Source of the DNA: GCA-002728855 sp036340635
GTDB lineage: Bacteria > Bacteroidota > Bacteroidia > Flavobacteriales > Flavobacteriaceae
Assembly (NCBI GenBank): GCA_036340635.1
Contig: JAYYYF010000023.1
Span: 1 to 44,657, forward strand
DNA length: 44,657 nucleotides
Reading direction: 5' to 3'
Shown: piece by piece, positions 35,167-44,532 of the stretch
How positions within the stretch are numbered: the stretch's first letter is position 1
Layout of the letters: each line of letters opens with the position of its first letter
The notes under the pieces: model-generated
The model's input: only the letters and a program-made list of their open reading frames with translations
The model's database searches: none
What the model was told of the DNA's origin: nothing
Program-made: the position numbers and the translations under genes

Positions 35167-35985
35167 ATGCAAAAATTACCTAAAATTGGACTGCCAATAA
35201 TTTTATTGGCCTTTATACTTATAATTTTTATATCAAAAGCCTCTATAAATATTGGTTATGGCGAGGCTGGTGTATTATTTAGAACCTTTGGAAATGGCGT
35301 TGTTATTGATGAACCTCCGCTTAACGAGGGATTTCATATAATTGCTCCATGGAATACAGTTTATGTCTATAATGTTAAGCAGCAAGAATTTTTTGAAGGA
35401 AATATGTCGGTACTTTCTTCAAATGGTCTTGATATATCTCTTGATGTTTCTGTGCTTTATCAACCAAAATATGATGAACTGGGGTATTTACATAAAACAA
35501 AAGGTGAGAATTATGTAAATATTGTATTAATTCCTCAAATTAGGGCAGTTGCAAGAAGTGTAGTAGGGCGCTATACTCCTGAGCAACTCTATTCAACGAA
35601 AAGGGATGCGATACAGAACGAAATTTTTGAGGAAACTGTAAAGGCTGTAGAAAACCAACATATACAGGTTAACGCAGTACTTGTTAGAGATGTAACTCTT
35701 CCTGGCTCTATAAAAGCTGCTATTGAAAGAAAACTCAGTCAAGAGCAAGAAGCATTAGAATATGAATTTAGACTTGAAAAAGCTAAACAAGAGGCTGAAA
35801 GGCAAAGAATTGATGCGGAAGGGAAGGCAAGGGCTAATAAAATTCTTAGCGCATCTCTTACAGATAAAATTTTAAGAGAAAAAGGTATAGAAGCAACGAT
35901 TAGATTGTCTGAGTCACCAAACGCTAAAGTGATTGTGATTGGAAGTGGGGAAGACGGTATGCCAATAATTTTAGGGAACAATTAG
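35167..35985 (+). CDS. Prohibitin-like SPFH-domain membrane protein
   Basis: A 272-residue protein with an N-terminal membrane anchor (about residues 8-24, IILLAFILIIFISKA) and a PHB/SPFH domain (GYGEAGVLFRTFGNGV, then EGFHIIAPWNTVYVYNVKQQ). A long helical, charge-rich coiled coil follows (about 180-235: RKLSQEQEALEYEFRLEKAK). It ends IVIGSGEDGMPIILGN. Bacterial prohibitins form large rings in the inner membrane and often modulate FtsH-type proteolysis; that role here is by analogy. It lies 16 bases after fabG on the same strand. Confidence 0.92.
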   Translation: MQKLPKIGLPIILLAFILIIFISKASINIGYGEAGVLFRTFGNGVVIDEPPLNEGFHIIAPWNTVYVYNVKQQEFFEGNMSVLSSNGLDISLDVSVLYQPKYDELGYLHKTKGENYVNIVLIPQIRAVARSVVGRYTPEQLYSTKRDAIQNEIFEETVKAVENQHIQVNAVLVRDVTLPGSIKAAIERKLSQEQEALEYEFRLEKAKQEAERQRIDAEGKARANKILSASLTDKILREKGIEATIRLSESPNAKVIVIGSGEDGMPIILGNN

Positions 35986-36098
35986 AATATATTTATTTTC
36001 TAATTTTAGCGGCTAATTTTCTTTTTTTAATTTATAAAAGTCATTTTTACTTTGACATTTTAAAATTTATTTGCTAAATTGCAAGTAATTAATCACTT

Positions 36099-36620
36099 AT
36101 GACTGAAAGAAAGAAAAAGATAATTTCTACTGCTTTAGAAATGTTCTCAGAAAATGGTTATAAGGCAACGGCGACTAATCAAATAGCTAAATCAGCCAAG
36201 GTCTCTGAAGGACTTATTTTTAGACACTTTAAAAATAAAGAAGGTTTGCTTATAGGGGTATTGAATGAGTGTAAGGAAAATATTGGAAAAATATTTTATC
36301 CTTTAAATGATTTGAAGCACCCAAAGGTTTTGCTAAAGCATATTATTAGCATTCCTTTTAACACTAGTAAGGGGAACATGGTGTACTGTAAGCTTCTTAA
36401 TAAATTAAAATGGGAAGTAGGTGAAGAAATAGAAAGTATTTTTGAGCCTATAAGAAATAGAGCTGAAGAAGCATTCCAACTTATGAAGTATGAAGACCCA
36501 AAGTCTGAAGCAGAAACTCTTTTGTTGATTCTTGATGGAGTTATGAATAAAGTTATCCTTGATAAATTTCAGAGTAAGTTAATTGTTCATGACAATCTTA
36601 TCAAAAAATATAATGTATAA
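36099..36620 (+). CDS. TetR/AcrR-family regulator
   Basis: A 173-residue repressor-type protein. The N-terminal helix-turn-helix is classical (KIISTALEMFSENGYKATAT, then NQIAKSAKVSEGLIFRHFKN, about residues 5-45), followed by a helical ligand-binding domain with no recognisable pocket signature. No efflux or enzyme gene lies next to it on the divergent side; the following genes are a DUF2911 protein and an amidohydrolase, which could be targets. The 113-base gap upstream holds TTTGAC (36051-36056) and TTTATTTG (36066-36073), a one-mismatch -7 box, but the spacing is too short for confidence. Confidence 0.92.
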   Translation: MTERKKKIISTALEMFSENGYKATATNQIAKSAKVSEGLIFRHFKNKEGLLIGVLNECKENIGKIFYPLNDLKHPKVLLKHIISIPFNTSKGNMVYCKLLNKLKWEVGEEIESIFEPIRNRAEEAFQLMKYEDPKSEAETLLLILDGVMNKVILDKFQSKLIVHDNLIKKYNV

Positions 36621-36786
36621 GTGCAAAAGAAAGTATTTAATCACTTTATTTCTATCCATTCTAAGTAATATGTAATTACCACTACTTCTTTTCTATAATT
36701 AATATTATGTTAAATAGAATATATATCTATACCGTCCCTTTGTTAAAGAGTATTTAAATGTTATATTGGTCAAAATAAAACATGTT

Positions 36787-37335
36787 ATGAAAATTCTTAA
36801 AAAATTAGGGCTTATTATTTTAGCAATTTTTACTGTTACAATTTTTTATTTCGGATATGAAATTTTTGTCAATCCGAAAAGTCCAAAAGGAAATGTTCTT
36901 TTTAAAAACGAAAATATTGAAATAGAGATATCTTATTCTCGTCCCTACAAAAAAAACCGACTCATTTTTGGGGAGATTGACAAAGGAGCGCTAGTTCCTT
37001 TTGGAAAATATTGGAGATTAGGCGCTAATTTTGCTACTTCAATTGATATTAATAAAGATGTGTCATTTGCTGGAAGGCCTTTAAAAACAGGAGAATACAG
37101 GCTTTATGCTTTTCCTTTTAAAAATAATTGGAGACTTGTTTTAAATAGTGAATTTGGTGCTTTTGGCTTCAATGAACCTGATTATTCTAAAGACATATTA
37201 TCAGTTAATCTTCCAGTGATCATTACAAATGAACAACTAGAGCAATTTACCATTGATTTCATTGAAATAGATTCAATTCTTCAACTAAGAATCAGATGGG
37301 ATAACACTAAAATAATAGTTCCAATTGTTTATTGA
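36787..37335 (+). CDS. DUF2911 family membrane-anchored protein
   Basis: About 182 residues from the ATG at 36787. The frame opens at a TTG at 36766, but the ATG places the charged residues right before the membrane segment (LGLIILAIFTVTIFYFGYEIF), so it is preferred. The rest matches DUF2911: VPFGKYWRLGANFATSIDI, AGRPLKTGEYRLYAFP and NNWRLVLNSEFGAFGF, a beta-rich extracytoplasmic domain. In Bacteroidota such domains are common and uncharacterised. The 166 bases between the TetR gene and this start contain no promoter I can defend. Confidence 0.82.
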   Translation: MKILKKLGLIILAIFTVTIFYFGYEIFVNPKSPKGNVLFKNENIEIEISYSRPYKKNRLIFGEIDKGALVPFGKYWRLGANFATSIDINKDVSFAGRPLKTGEYRLYAFPFKNNWRLVLNSEFGAFGFNEPDYSKDILSVNLPVIITNEQLEQFTIDFIEIDSILQLRIRWDNTKIIVPIVY

Positions 37336-37375
37336 TCAATGTTTTATAAATATAAATTAAATCTTTAGTTGAATT

Positions 37376-38497
37376 ATGTTTTTTTCCTTTAAAAAATTTC
37401 TATATTCCTTATTTTTCATCTTTATTTTGGGCGGAGTTTCTTATATGATCATTGATTTTTTAAAAACAAAGAAGAATCTTATGGATATTGAGGAATATAG
37501 CCCAGAATCTACTTTGGTAGTTCCTGAAACCCTTCTAACTAAAGCTAAATATCCTTTTGTTGATGTGCATAGTCATCTTTTTGATATGCCTTTACGTAAT
37601 CTGAATCAATTAACTTCAGAAATGGATAATTTAAATATGGCTTTTATTATCAATCTTAGTGGGTTTAGAGGTGTATACTTAAATCAGTCCCTTAAAAACA
37701 TTAGAAATAATGCCCCTAATAGAGTTGGCTTATTTGTAAATATAGATTTTGAAGAAATTGACGACCCTCAATTTGGAATCTCAAGTGCAAAGTTTATTGA
37801 TTCTGCAGCTTCAAATGGCGCTATGGGTTTAAAAATATATAAATCATTAGGGCTTACTAGTAAGGACAGTAAAGGTCGTAGAATCGCTATTGATGATCCA
37901 AGGTTGGATCCTATATGGAAAGCTTGTGGAGATAACAACATTCCTGTTTTGATTCATTCAGGAGAACCAGCTTCTTTCTGGATGCCCAAGGATAAATTTA
38001 ATGAGAGATGGCTTGAATTAAGGCAAAAGCCTAGAAGATATAGAGATCCTAAAAAAAACCCTTCTTTTGAAGAAATCTTAAATGAACAGCATCAAGTATT
38101 TCAAAATCATCCGGGAACGACCTTTATCAATGCTCATCTAGGTTGGATGGGCAATGACTTGGACCGTTTGGGGAAACATTTAGATGAACATCCAAATGTT
38201 TTAACAGAGATTGGAGCTGTTTTGGCTGAGCTGGGGAGACAGCCAAAAAGAGCGCGCAAGTTTTTTACTGATTATCAAGACAGGATTCTTTTTGGGAAAG
38301 ATAGTTATAGACCTTCTGAGTATTATACCTACTTCCGTGTTTTAGAAACTGATGATGAATACTTTGAATACTACAGAAAGCGACATGCTCACTGGAAAAT
38401 GTATGGACTTGCACTACCCGATTCTATTTTAAAGAAAGTTTATTTTGAAAATGCGTTGAAAATATTTCCTAAATTGGATAAAAATCTTTTTAAATAA
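37376..38497 (+). CDS. Membrane-anchored amidohydrolase (metal-dependent, PF04909-like)
   Basis: A 373-residue protein with an N-terminal membrane segment (about residues 9-27) and a TIM-barrel amidohydrolase domain. Metal ligands are visible: His65 and His67 in FVDVHSHLFD, His194 in VLIHSGEP, His254 in NAHLGWMGND and Asp309 in LFGKDSYRP. The pattern matches the amidohydrolase-2 group, which includes decarboxylases and lactonases. The anchor places the enzyme at the membrane, probably facing the periplasm, which is unusual for this group. Substrate unknown. Genes before and after are a DUF2911 protein and a YbjQ-family protein. Confidence 0.88.
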   Translation: MFFSFKKFLYSLFFIFILGGVSYMIIDFLKTKKNLMDIEEYSPESTLVVPETLLTKAKYPFVDVHSHLFDMPLRNLNQLTSEMDNLNMAFIINLSGFRGVYLNQSLKNIRNNAPNRVGLFVNIDFEEIDDPQFGISSAKFIDSAASNGAMGLKIYKSLGLTSKDSKGRRIAIDDPRLDPIWKACGDNNIPVLIHSGEPASFWMPKDKFNERWLELRQKPRRYRDPKKNPSFEEILNEQHQVFQNHPGTTFINAHLGWMGNDLDRLGKHLDEHPNVLTEIGAVLAELGRQPKRARKFFTDYQDRILFGKDSYRPSEYYTYFRVLETDDEYFEYYRKRHAHWKMYGLALPDSILKKVYFENALKIFPKLDKNLFK

Positions 38498-38502
38498 AAC
38501 TT

Positions 38503-38817
38503 ATGATACTTGTCACAACACCTGATATTCCAAACAAAACCATAATTGAAACATTCGGAATTGCGAGGGGAAGTACTGTTAGAGCTAGAAATGTGGGGAG
38601 AGATATTTTTGCGTCCTTTAAGAATCTTATTGGAGGAGAAATCTCTGAATACACTAAGCTCCAAGCCGATTCTCGTGAAGAGGCTCTAAAAAGAATGGAG
38701 GAAGATGCTCTTAAAATGGGCGCTGATGCTGTATTAAACATAAGGTTTACAACCTCAGTTGTAATGCAAGGAGCTTCAGAAATACTAGCCTATGGGACTG
38801 CTGTAAAACTAAAGTAA
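38503..38817 (+). CDS. YbjQ/UPF0145 family protein
   Basis: A 104-residue protein with the whole YbjQ domain: TTPDIPNKTIIETFGIARG at the start, RNVGRDIFASFKNLIGGEI in the middle, and ADSREEALKRMEEDALKMGA near residue 60-80. The family is described as 'heavy-metal binding' in databases, but there is no cysteine or metal cluster in this sequence and the function is not established. It forms homopentamers in known structures. It starts 5 bases after the amidohydrolase and is followed after one base by a 43-codon membrane-peptide ORF. Confidence 0.92.
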   Translation: MILVTTPDIPNKTIIETFGIARGSTVRARNVGRDIFASFKNLIGGEISEYTKLQADSREEALKRMEEDALKMGADAVLNIRFTTSVVMQGASEILAYGTAVKLK

Positions 38818-38818
38818 T

Positions 38819-38950
38819 ATGGAATTACTTTATTGGATTTTTACACTGCCTAAAATATTTTTATTTGCCGCTATATCTCTCATTGGATATCTTATCTATA
38901 AACGAATAAAGGATAAGGGAGGTGAAAATTTTGAAAAGAGAGACAACTAG
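38819..38950 (+). CDS. Small membrane protein (43 aa) coupled to the YbjQ gene
   Basis: A short ORF reading MELLYWIFTLPKIFLFAAIS, then LIGYLIYKRIKDKGGENFEK and RDN. The ATG comes one base after the YbjQ stop, an arrangement typical of translational coupling. The first 27 residues form one hydrophobic segment, followed by a basic and then polar cytoplasmic-like tail, so the predicted topology is N-out/C-in by the positive-inside rule. Its stop overlaps the stop of the convergent E1 gene by 4 bases. I do not recognise a family. Placement and hydrophobic profile argue for a real gene, perhaps a membrane partner of the YbjQ protein. Confidence 0.6.
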   Translation: MELLYWIFTLPKIFLFAAISLIGYLIYKRIKDKGGENFEKRDN

Positions 38951-40923
38951 TATTCTAAAAGGGTTTTTATTTTGTCATAAAGTTTTCTCTTTGGAAAATA
39001 ACCTTCCTCTAAATTAGCTGTAAAAGGAATAGGCGTGTCAATCGATCCTAACCTAAAAATTGGCGCGTCTAAGTATTCGAAGCAGTTTTCAGAAATTTGA
39101 GCTGCAATTTCACCCATGTACCCCCCAAACCTACTATCTTCCTGCAATAATAAAACTTTACTTGTCTTTTTTACTAAATTAAAAATCGCTTCATAGTCTA
39201 GAGGAACTAAAGTATTTAAATCTAACACAGCTATGTTAGCTTCCGATATTTTTTTCACTTCTTCCAAAGCCCAGTGAACTCCCAATCCATAAGTTATAAT
39301 ACACATGTCATCCCCTTCTTCTCTGATTATAGCTTTGCCAAATGGTGTAATGAAAGGTTCGGAAGGAATATCTTCAGTTATTGTCCGGTATAATTTTTTG
39401 TGTTCAAAAAATAAAACGGGATTAGGATCTTTTATTGAGTTAATTAATAATCCCTTAGCTTCTTTTGGAAATGAAGGATAAACAACCTTTAAACCAGGTA
39501 CTGAAGTGAACCAGGATTCATTAGTTTGCGAATGAAATGGGCCTGCACCTACTCCCCCGCCACATGGCATTCTTATAACAATTGAAGCATTTTGACCCCA
39601 TCTATAATATGATTTGGAGATTAAATTAACTATTGCAGTAAAACCACTGGAAATAAAGTCACTAAACTGCATTTCTACAATTGCAGGTATATTTAAAATG
39701 GATAATCCCATAGAAGCTGATAAAACAACAGATTCACAAAGAGGAGTATTACGAACCCTATCTTTTCCAAAAATAGAAGACATGCCTTTTGTTACCTTAA
39801 AAACACCTCCATATTCTGCAATATCTTGCCCCATAATTATTAAATTTTGATCTTCTTTCATAGTCAGCTCTATGGCCTGAGAAATAGCATCAACAAATCT
39901 TGTTTTTGACAATTTATTTGAAGGCTTATATTTCTGTAAATCAATATTTTTAAACACATCATTTAATTCTTTACTTTCATTAAATTCTACTTCTTCTTTC
40001 GACTCACTTTTAGCCCATTCATCATCAATCAATTTTGAATATTCACTGCTAAATTCCTTACTCTTGTCTTTCTTAATTAATTTTTCCTTTAGAAGGTAGT
40101 TTTTAAATTGAATAACAGGATCTTTCTTAGACCAAGTGTCCAATTCTTGCTGTGAAACATACTCCTGACCACTTGATTCTTCATGCCCTCTCATCCTGAA
40201 AGTTTTAAATTCTATAATGATGGGGCGTGGATCACTTCTTATGTCCTTTGCTATGTTTGAAACATTTTTATAAACCTCAAGGACGTTGTTTCCCTCTATC
40301 ATAAATGATTCTATGCCATAACCAATGCCTCTTTCCACTAGATTTTCAACAGCATATTGCTCTTTTACAGGTGTTGAAATCCCATAACCATTGTTTTCGA
40401 TACAAAAAATTACAGGCAGTTTCCATACTGAAGCAACATTTAGAGCTTCGTGAAAATCTCCTTCGCTTGTCCCGCCATCACCAGTCATAACAACACATAA
40501 TTTCTTTTCCTTTTTCAGTAAATGACCTAAAGAAATCCCGCATGCCATACCCATCTGAGGACCAAGGTGTGAAATCATCCCTATTATGTGGTTTTCTTTT
40601 GTCCCAAAATGAAAGCTTCTGTCTCTTCCTTTTGTAAATCCATCTAGTTTCCCTTGCCACTGACAAAACAAATTATACAAGGGGACGTTCCGAGTTGTAA
40701 AAACTCCTAGGTTGCGATGTAAGGGTAGAATATACTCGTCCTCATTAAGTGCTTCAGTAACTCCAACTGAAATTGCTTCTTGACCAATACCGCTAAACCA
40801 TTTAGACACCTTCCCTTGCTTTAATAAAACTATCATCTTCTCCTCTATCATTCTAGGGAGAAGCATTGCTTTGTATAAGTCTATCAGTTTTTTTTTAGAT
40901 ATTTTTGCTCTGTCAAAGTCCAT
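38947..40923 (-). CDS. Fused alpha/beta E1 of a 2-oxo acid dehydrogenase
   Basis: A 658-residue single-chain E1, the thiamine-diphosphate decarboxylase of a branched-chain or related 2-oxo acid dehydrogenase complex. The alpha half (about 1-320) has the TPP motif starting GDGGTSEGDFHEALNVAS and ending IENN (148-178), preceded by MISHLGPQMGMACGI. The beta half (about 335-658) has MGQDIAEYGGVFKVTKGM, CGGGVGAGPFHSQTNESWF, and EDSRFGGYMGEIAAQI near the end. Alpha/beta fusion is frequent in Bacteroidota. The E2 and E3 genes are not in the window. A branched-chain substrate is likelier than pyruvate, but I cannot decide from sequence alone. Confidence 0.9.
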   Translation of the reverse strand: MDFDRAKISKKKLIDLYKAMLLPRMIEEKMIVLLKQGKVSKWFSGIGQEAISVGVTEALNEDEYILPLHRNLGVFTTRNVPLYNLFCQWQGKLDGFTKGRDRSFHFGTKENHIIGMISHLGPQMGMACGISLGHLLKKEKKLCVVMTGDGGTSEGDFHEALNVASVWKLPVIFCIENNGYGISTPVKEQYAVENLVERGIGYGIESFMIEGNNVLEVYKNVSNIAKDIRSDPRPIIIEFKTFRMRGHEESSGQEYVSQQELDTWSKKDPVIQFKNYLLKEKLIKKDKSKEFSSEYSKLIDDEWAKSESKEEVEFNESKELNDVFKNIDLQKYKPSNKLSKTRFVDAISQAIELTMKEDQNLIIMGQDIAEYGGVFKVTKGMSSIFGKDRVRNTPLCESVVLSASMGLSILNIPAIVEMQFSDFISSGFTAIVNLISKSYYRWGQNASIVIRMPCGGGVGAGPFHSQTNESWFTSVPGLKVVYPSFPKEAKGLLINSIKDPNPVLFFEHKKLYRTITEDIPSEPFITPFGKAIIREEGDDMCIITYGLGVHWALEEVKKISEANIAVLDLNTLVPLDYEAIFNLVKKTSKVLLLQEDSRFGGYMGEIAAQISENCFEYLDAPIFRLGSIDTPIPFTANLEEGYFPKRKLYDKIKTLLEY

Positions 40924-40978
40924 ACAAGTAATAAATTTAAAAAGGTATCTTGTATTTTTTTAATTTTATCAGGTTTTT

Positions 40979-41326
40979 ATGAAAGAGTTTACAAAACTTA
41001 ATAGCTTTAAAGATTTAGATAAGATGAAGTTTGACAGTTTAGAAACCTCTCTGCACAGTTCTAATAAAACTAAGCCTAAAAAAATTGCACAAACCTTAGA
41101 ATGTCATTTTAGCAAAAAAGGTAGGGCGGGTAAAGTAGCGACTATAATAAAGGGTTATAAAGGAAATAGCAATGAGATAAGAGAACTTGCAAAAGAGCTT
41201 AAAAAAAAACTAAGTGTTGGTGGAACTGTCAAAAATGGTGAAATAATTATTCAAGGAGACTATAGAGAAAAAATATTACTCTTGCTCTCAGAAATGGGCT
41301 GCAAAGTGAAGCGAATTGGAGGATAA
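40979..41326 (+). CDS. SUI1/YciH-family translation factor
   Basis: A 115-residue protein whose C-terminal 75 residues form a SUI1 (eIF1-like) domain: SKKGRAGKVATIIKGYKGN, then IRELAKELKKKLSVGG, TVKNGEIIIQGDYREKI and MGCKVKRIGG. The N-terminal 40 residues are polar and without a zinc knuckle. Bacterial members (YciH) are thought to act in initiation fidelity or under stress; the role here is inferred from family. It is divergent from the E1 gene (55-base gap) and 18 bases upstream of the LolA-like gene, possibly on one transcript. Confidence 0.92.
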   Translation: MKEFTKLNSFKDLDKMKFDSLETSLHSSNKTKPKKIAQTLECHFSKKGRAGKVATIIKGYKGNSNEIRELAKELKKKLSVGGTVKNGEIIIQGDYREKILLLLSEMGCKVKRIGG

Positions 41327-41344
41327 CATTTTTAATTCAATATA

Positions 41345-42091
41345 ATGAAGAGTATACATTTAATTCCTGTTTTAATTTTATTTACATTTTGCAGTTTATA
41401 TTCCCAAACTGCGATAGAAATTATTGAAAAAGCTGATAATAAGTTAAGAGGTTCCTCGTCTTATTCTGAGGTGGTGATTACTATAGTTCGTCCTAAATGG
41501 GAAAAAAAGATGATGTTGAAAAACTGGTCAATTGGGTCAGATTTTTCTTCAACCCTAGTTACAAGTCCTGCAAAAGAAAAAGGAACTGTTTTTCTTAAAA
41601 GGAATAATGAAATTTGGAACTATCTCCCCTCTTTAGAAAGAACTGTCAAATTCCCTCCTTCAATGATGACCCAGAGTTGGATGGGTACTGATTTTACAAC
41701 TGATGATCTGGTAAAGCAATCATCTACAGTAACTGACTATAGTCATAAAATATTAGCTGAAGAAAATATTGAAAACCTCCCTTGCTGGAAACTAGAACTA
41801 ATTCCCAAGGAAGAAGCAACTGTAGTCTGGGGTAAATTAATTATTTGGATTGATAAAAAAGATTATATGCAGTTGAGAACCGAATTCTATGATGAGGATG
41901 AAGAGTTGGTTAACCTAATGATAGGTTCTGATATAAAGACTTTTGGAAACAAAAAACTCCCATCTAAACTTGAATTCATACCATTGGAAAATGAAGGTCA
42001 AAAAACGGTTATTGATTACAATGTTTGGAAATTTAATATTGCAATACCCGAGAATTACTTCAAAACACAATATATATCTAGACTTAAATAA
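41345..42091 (+). CDS. LolA-like outer-membrane lipoprotein-sorting protein
   Basis: A 248-residue protein with a cleavable-type signal peptide (IHLIPVLILFTFCSLYSQ, cut likely after SLYSQ or nearby) and a beta-rich domain with the segments SSSYSEVVITIVRPKWEKKM, NEIWNYLPSLERTVKFPP, then SMMTQSWMGTDFTTDDLV. This matches the 'outer membrane lipoprotein-sorting' domain (PF17131), a LolA-fold carrier found beside MacB/FtsX permeases. It lies 3 bases before the first permease gene. The likely job is to accept a lipid-like or lipoprotein cargo from the transporter in the periplasm. The cargo is unknown. Confidence 0.88.
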   Translation: MKSIHLIPVLILFTFCSLYSQTAIEIIEKADNKLRGSSSYSEVVITIVRPKWEKKMMLKNWSIGSDFSSTLVTSPAKEKGTVFLKRNNEIWNYLPSLERTVKFPPSMMTQSWMGTDFTTDDLVKQSSTVTDYSHKILAEENIENLPCWKLELIPKEEATVVWGKLIIWIDKKDYMQLRTEFYDEDEELVNLMIGSDIKTFGNKKLPSKLEFIPLENEGQKTVIDYNVWKFNIAIPENYFKTQYISRLK

Positions 42092-42094
42092 ATT

Positions 42095-43306
42095 ATGCTT
42101 ATAAAACTTGCTTGGCGAAATATATGGAGGAATAAAAAAAGAAGCCTCATAACAATCTCTGCAATTTTTATTGCTGTTTTTCTTAATATAATGTTAAGGG
42201 CCCTGCAGTTAGGAATGTATGATAACATGATTAATAATGTTGTAGGATCATATTCTGGATACATACAAATTCACTCCAAAGGTTTTTGGGATGAGCAAAT
42301 AGTAGACAATTCATTTTCTCTTGATAAAGATTTTCTCAATGAAATTGAAAATATAGATGGGGTTTCAAATACTCTTCAAAGAATACAAAGTGGATCCCTA
42401 GCATCATTGAGCGATCTTTCAAAATTTGTCTTTGTCACTGGAATTGAACCCTCAAAGGAAAGTTCACTTACAAATTGGGAAAAACGACTAATTGACGGGC
42501 AATTGCTTACAGAGGAAAGCAAATCTTTAAATATTGGCAAAGGGGTTGCTAAATACTTTGACTTAAAAATTGGCGACACTCTAGTCCTGATAGGCCAAGG
42601 ATATCATGGAATGCAAGCTGTAGGAGCCTATCCAATCAGTGGTATATTGGATCTTAAAAACCCAACGCTTAATAAAATAAGTGTTTTTATGACCCTGTCA
42701 AATGCTCAAGATTTTCTTTCAGCACAAAATATGATTACTCACCTTATTTTAAATAAACAGAAAAATAAAGATGAAGATGCCATTGCCTTAAATGTCAAAA
42801 ATTTAATAGATGATGAAGTTTATGAGGTAATGACTTGGAGAGAAATGCTACCTGAACTTGAACAACTTATAAAGGCTGATAGTGCCGGAGGGCTTATAAT
42901 GGTTTTTATCCTTTATATGATTGTTACATTTGGAATATTTGGAACTGTATTAATGATGACTCAGGAGAGGAAATATGAGTTCGGTGTTTTGGTTTCTATA
43001 GGTATGAAAAAAATTAGATTGATCAAAACAATGGTTTATGAGACTATTTTACTGGCAAGTGTTGGAGCAATTCTTGGCATAGCTCTTTCCAGACCTGTTA
43101 TTATCTTCTTAAGCCCAATAAAATTTCCAGAAGAACAAGCTCAGATGTTTGAAAATTTAGGTTTTGAAGCTGTTATACCTCTGATGAATACCTATGATAT
43201 TCCACTAACGCATGGGTTTATCATTTTCTTTATTTCATTAATTGTTTGTTTATACCCTTTAAGCGTCATTATTAAATTAGACCCGATTAAAGCAATGAAA
43301 ATATAA
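42095..43306 (+). CDS. ABC transporter permease, FtsX/LolE type (first)
   Basis: A 403-residue permease with four predicted membrane segments: one near the N-terminus (about residues 20-38, after the LAWRNIWRNKKRSLITISAI motif) and three in the C-terminal part (about 265-285, 315-335, 370-390). A large periplasmic domain (about 45-260) lies between. This is the MacB/LolCE/FtsX topology, in which the ATPase drives movements of the periplasmic domain instead of transport through the membrane. The C-terminal PLSVIIKLDPIKAMKI, near the family's PA..A..xDPixAL, is present. Its stop and the next start share one base (TAATG). Confidence 0.92.
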   Translation: MLIKLAWRNIWRNKKRSLITISAIFIAVFLNIMLRALQLGMYDNMINNVVGSYSGYIQIHSKGFWDEQIVDNSFSLDKDFLNEIENIDGVSNTLQRIQSGSLASLSDLSKFVFVTGIEPSKESSLTNWEKRLIDGQLLTEESKSLNIGKGVAKYFDLKIGDTLVLIGQGYHGMQAVGAYPISGILDLKNPTLNKISVFMTLSNAQDFLSAQNMITHLILNKQKNKDEDAIALNVKNLIDDEVYEVMTWREMLPELEQLIKADSAGGLIMVFILYMIVTFGIFGTVLMMTQERKYEFGVLVSIGMKKIRLIKTMVYETILLASVGAILGIALSRPVIIFLSPIKFPEEQAQMFENLGFEAVIPLMNTYDIPLTHGFIIFFISLIVCLYPLSVIIKLDPIKAMKI

Positions 43307-44526
43307 TGAGACAGATAATTAAAATAGCCTGGAGAAATATCTGGAGAAATAAACTTAGAAGTTTTATTGTTATCGCATCGATGGTTTTAGGTCTATGGTC
43401 AGGTCTATTTAGTGCTTCCATGATGTCTGCTCTAAATAATCAAAGGATTAATAGCGCTATAAAATCTCAATTATCTCATCTGCAAATACATCACCCCTCC
43501 TTTCAAGATAATTACGATATAAAATATCAAATAAATAGTTTAAGTGAAGTTTTAAAAGCACTGGATACGAATAAAAAAGTTAATTCTTATAGCTCAAGAA
43601 TAGTTCTTTCAGGAATGGCCTCTACTGCCAGGGGAGCAACAGGTGTTAAGCTTATAGGAGCAGATCATATTAATGAAAAAAATATTACTGATATACACAG
43701 TTCTATAGTGAAGGGAACTTATTTTTCTGGCGGCACAAGTAGACAAGCTGTAATTGGTCAAGAATTGGCCGAAAAACTAAAATTAGATATCAAAAAAAGC
43801 ATATATCTAACCTTTGTTAATGAGAACGGATTACAAGAAAGGTTAAAACTAAAAGTTGTAGGTATATTTAAATCCGGAAATTCCATGTTTGACAGTAGTC
43901 ATATGTTTGCCAAAAAAGATTACTTGGATAAAATTTTTGAAAAAAAAGATATTATACATGAAATAGCATTAGTTTGTAAGGATGTGGCTCAAGCAAAAGA
44001 ATTAAAAGATGAGCTCCTTATAGCTTTTCCTGATAACAAAATTGAATTATGGTCTGAAATTTCACCTGAACTTGGCTATGCAAATGAGATGTTAAGTATT
44101 TTCCTTTACATTTTTATGATTATCATACTAATTGCTCTTTCATTTGGAATCATAAACACCATGTTAATGGCTATTCTTGAAAGAAAAAGAGAACTTGGAG
44201 TTTTAATGTCAGTAGGCCTTAACAAGTCTAAGATTTTTTTAATGATAGCTTTGGAAACTCTTTTTATATCTTTAGTTTCAGTGCCGCTAGGTGTTTTTAT
44301 TTCTTATATGACTATTTCGTACTTTGGTGATGTTGGCATTGATCTTTCTATCGTTGAAAAAGGTCTTGAACAATTTGGCATGGGCACCAGACTATATACT
44401 GAACTATATCTGGATTATTATATAAATATCACTCTTTTAACTTTTCTACTAACCTTTATTTCTTCACTCTTTCCAGCAAGAAGAGCTCTTAAGCTGGAAC
44501 CAGCTGTAGCAGTAAAATCAATATAA
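43306..44526 (+). CDS. ABC transporter permease, FtsX/LolE type (second)
   Basis: A 406-residue permease of the same architecture as the preceding one: IAWRNIWRNKLRSFIVIASM at the N-terminus, one membrane segment there, a periplasmic domain (about residues 45-265), and three C-terminal segments, ending FPARRALKLEPAVAVKSI. The two permeases are related and probably form a heterodimer like LolC/LolE. The gene overlaps the first permease by one base, and the ATPase begins 6 bases after its stop, so the three form one unit. Confidence 0.92.
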   Translation: MRQIIKIAWRNIWRNKLRSFIVIASMVLGLWSGLFSASMMSALNNQRINSAIKSQLSHLQIHHPSFQDNYDIKYQINSLSEVLKALDTNKKVNSYSSRIVLSGMASTARGATGVKLIGADHINEKNITDIHSSIVKGTYFSGGTSRQAVIGQELAEKLKLDIKKSIYLTFVNENGLQERLKLKVVGIFKSGNSMFDSSHMFAKKDYLDKIFEKKDIIHEIALVCKDVAQAKELKDELLIAFPDNKIELWSEISPELGYANEMLSIFLYIFMIIILIALSFGIINTMLMAILERKRELGVLMSVGLNKSKIFLMIALETLFISLVSVPLGVFISYMTISYFGDVGIDLSIVEKGLEQFGMGTRLYTELYLDYYINITLLTFLLTFISSLFPARRALKLEPAVAVKSI

Positions 44527-44532
44527 TTTGTT

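Noticed and set aside
36621..36786. Small ORF or RNA gene between the TetR and DUF2911 genes
   Set aside because: AT-rich with no sustained reading frame, no hairpin and no promoter match.
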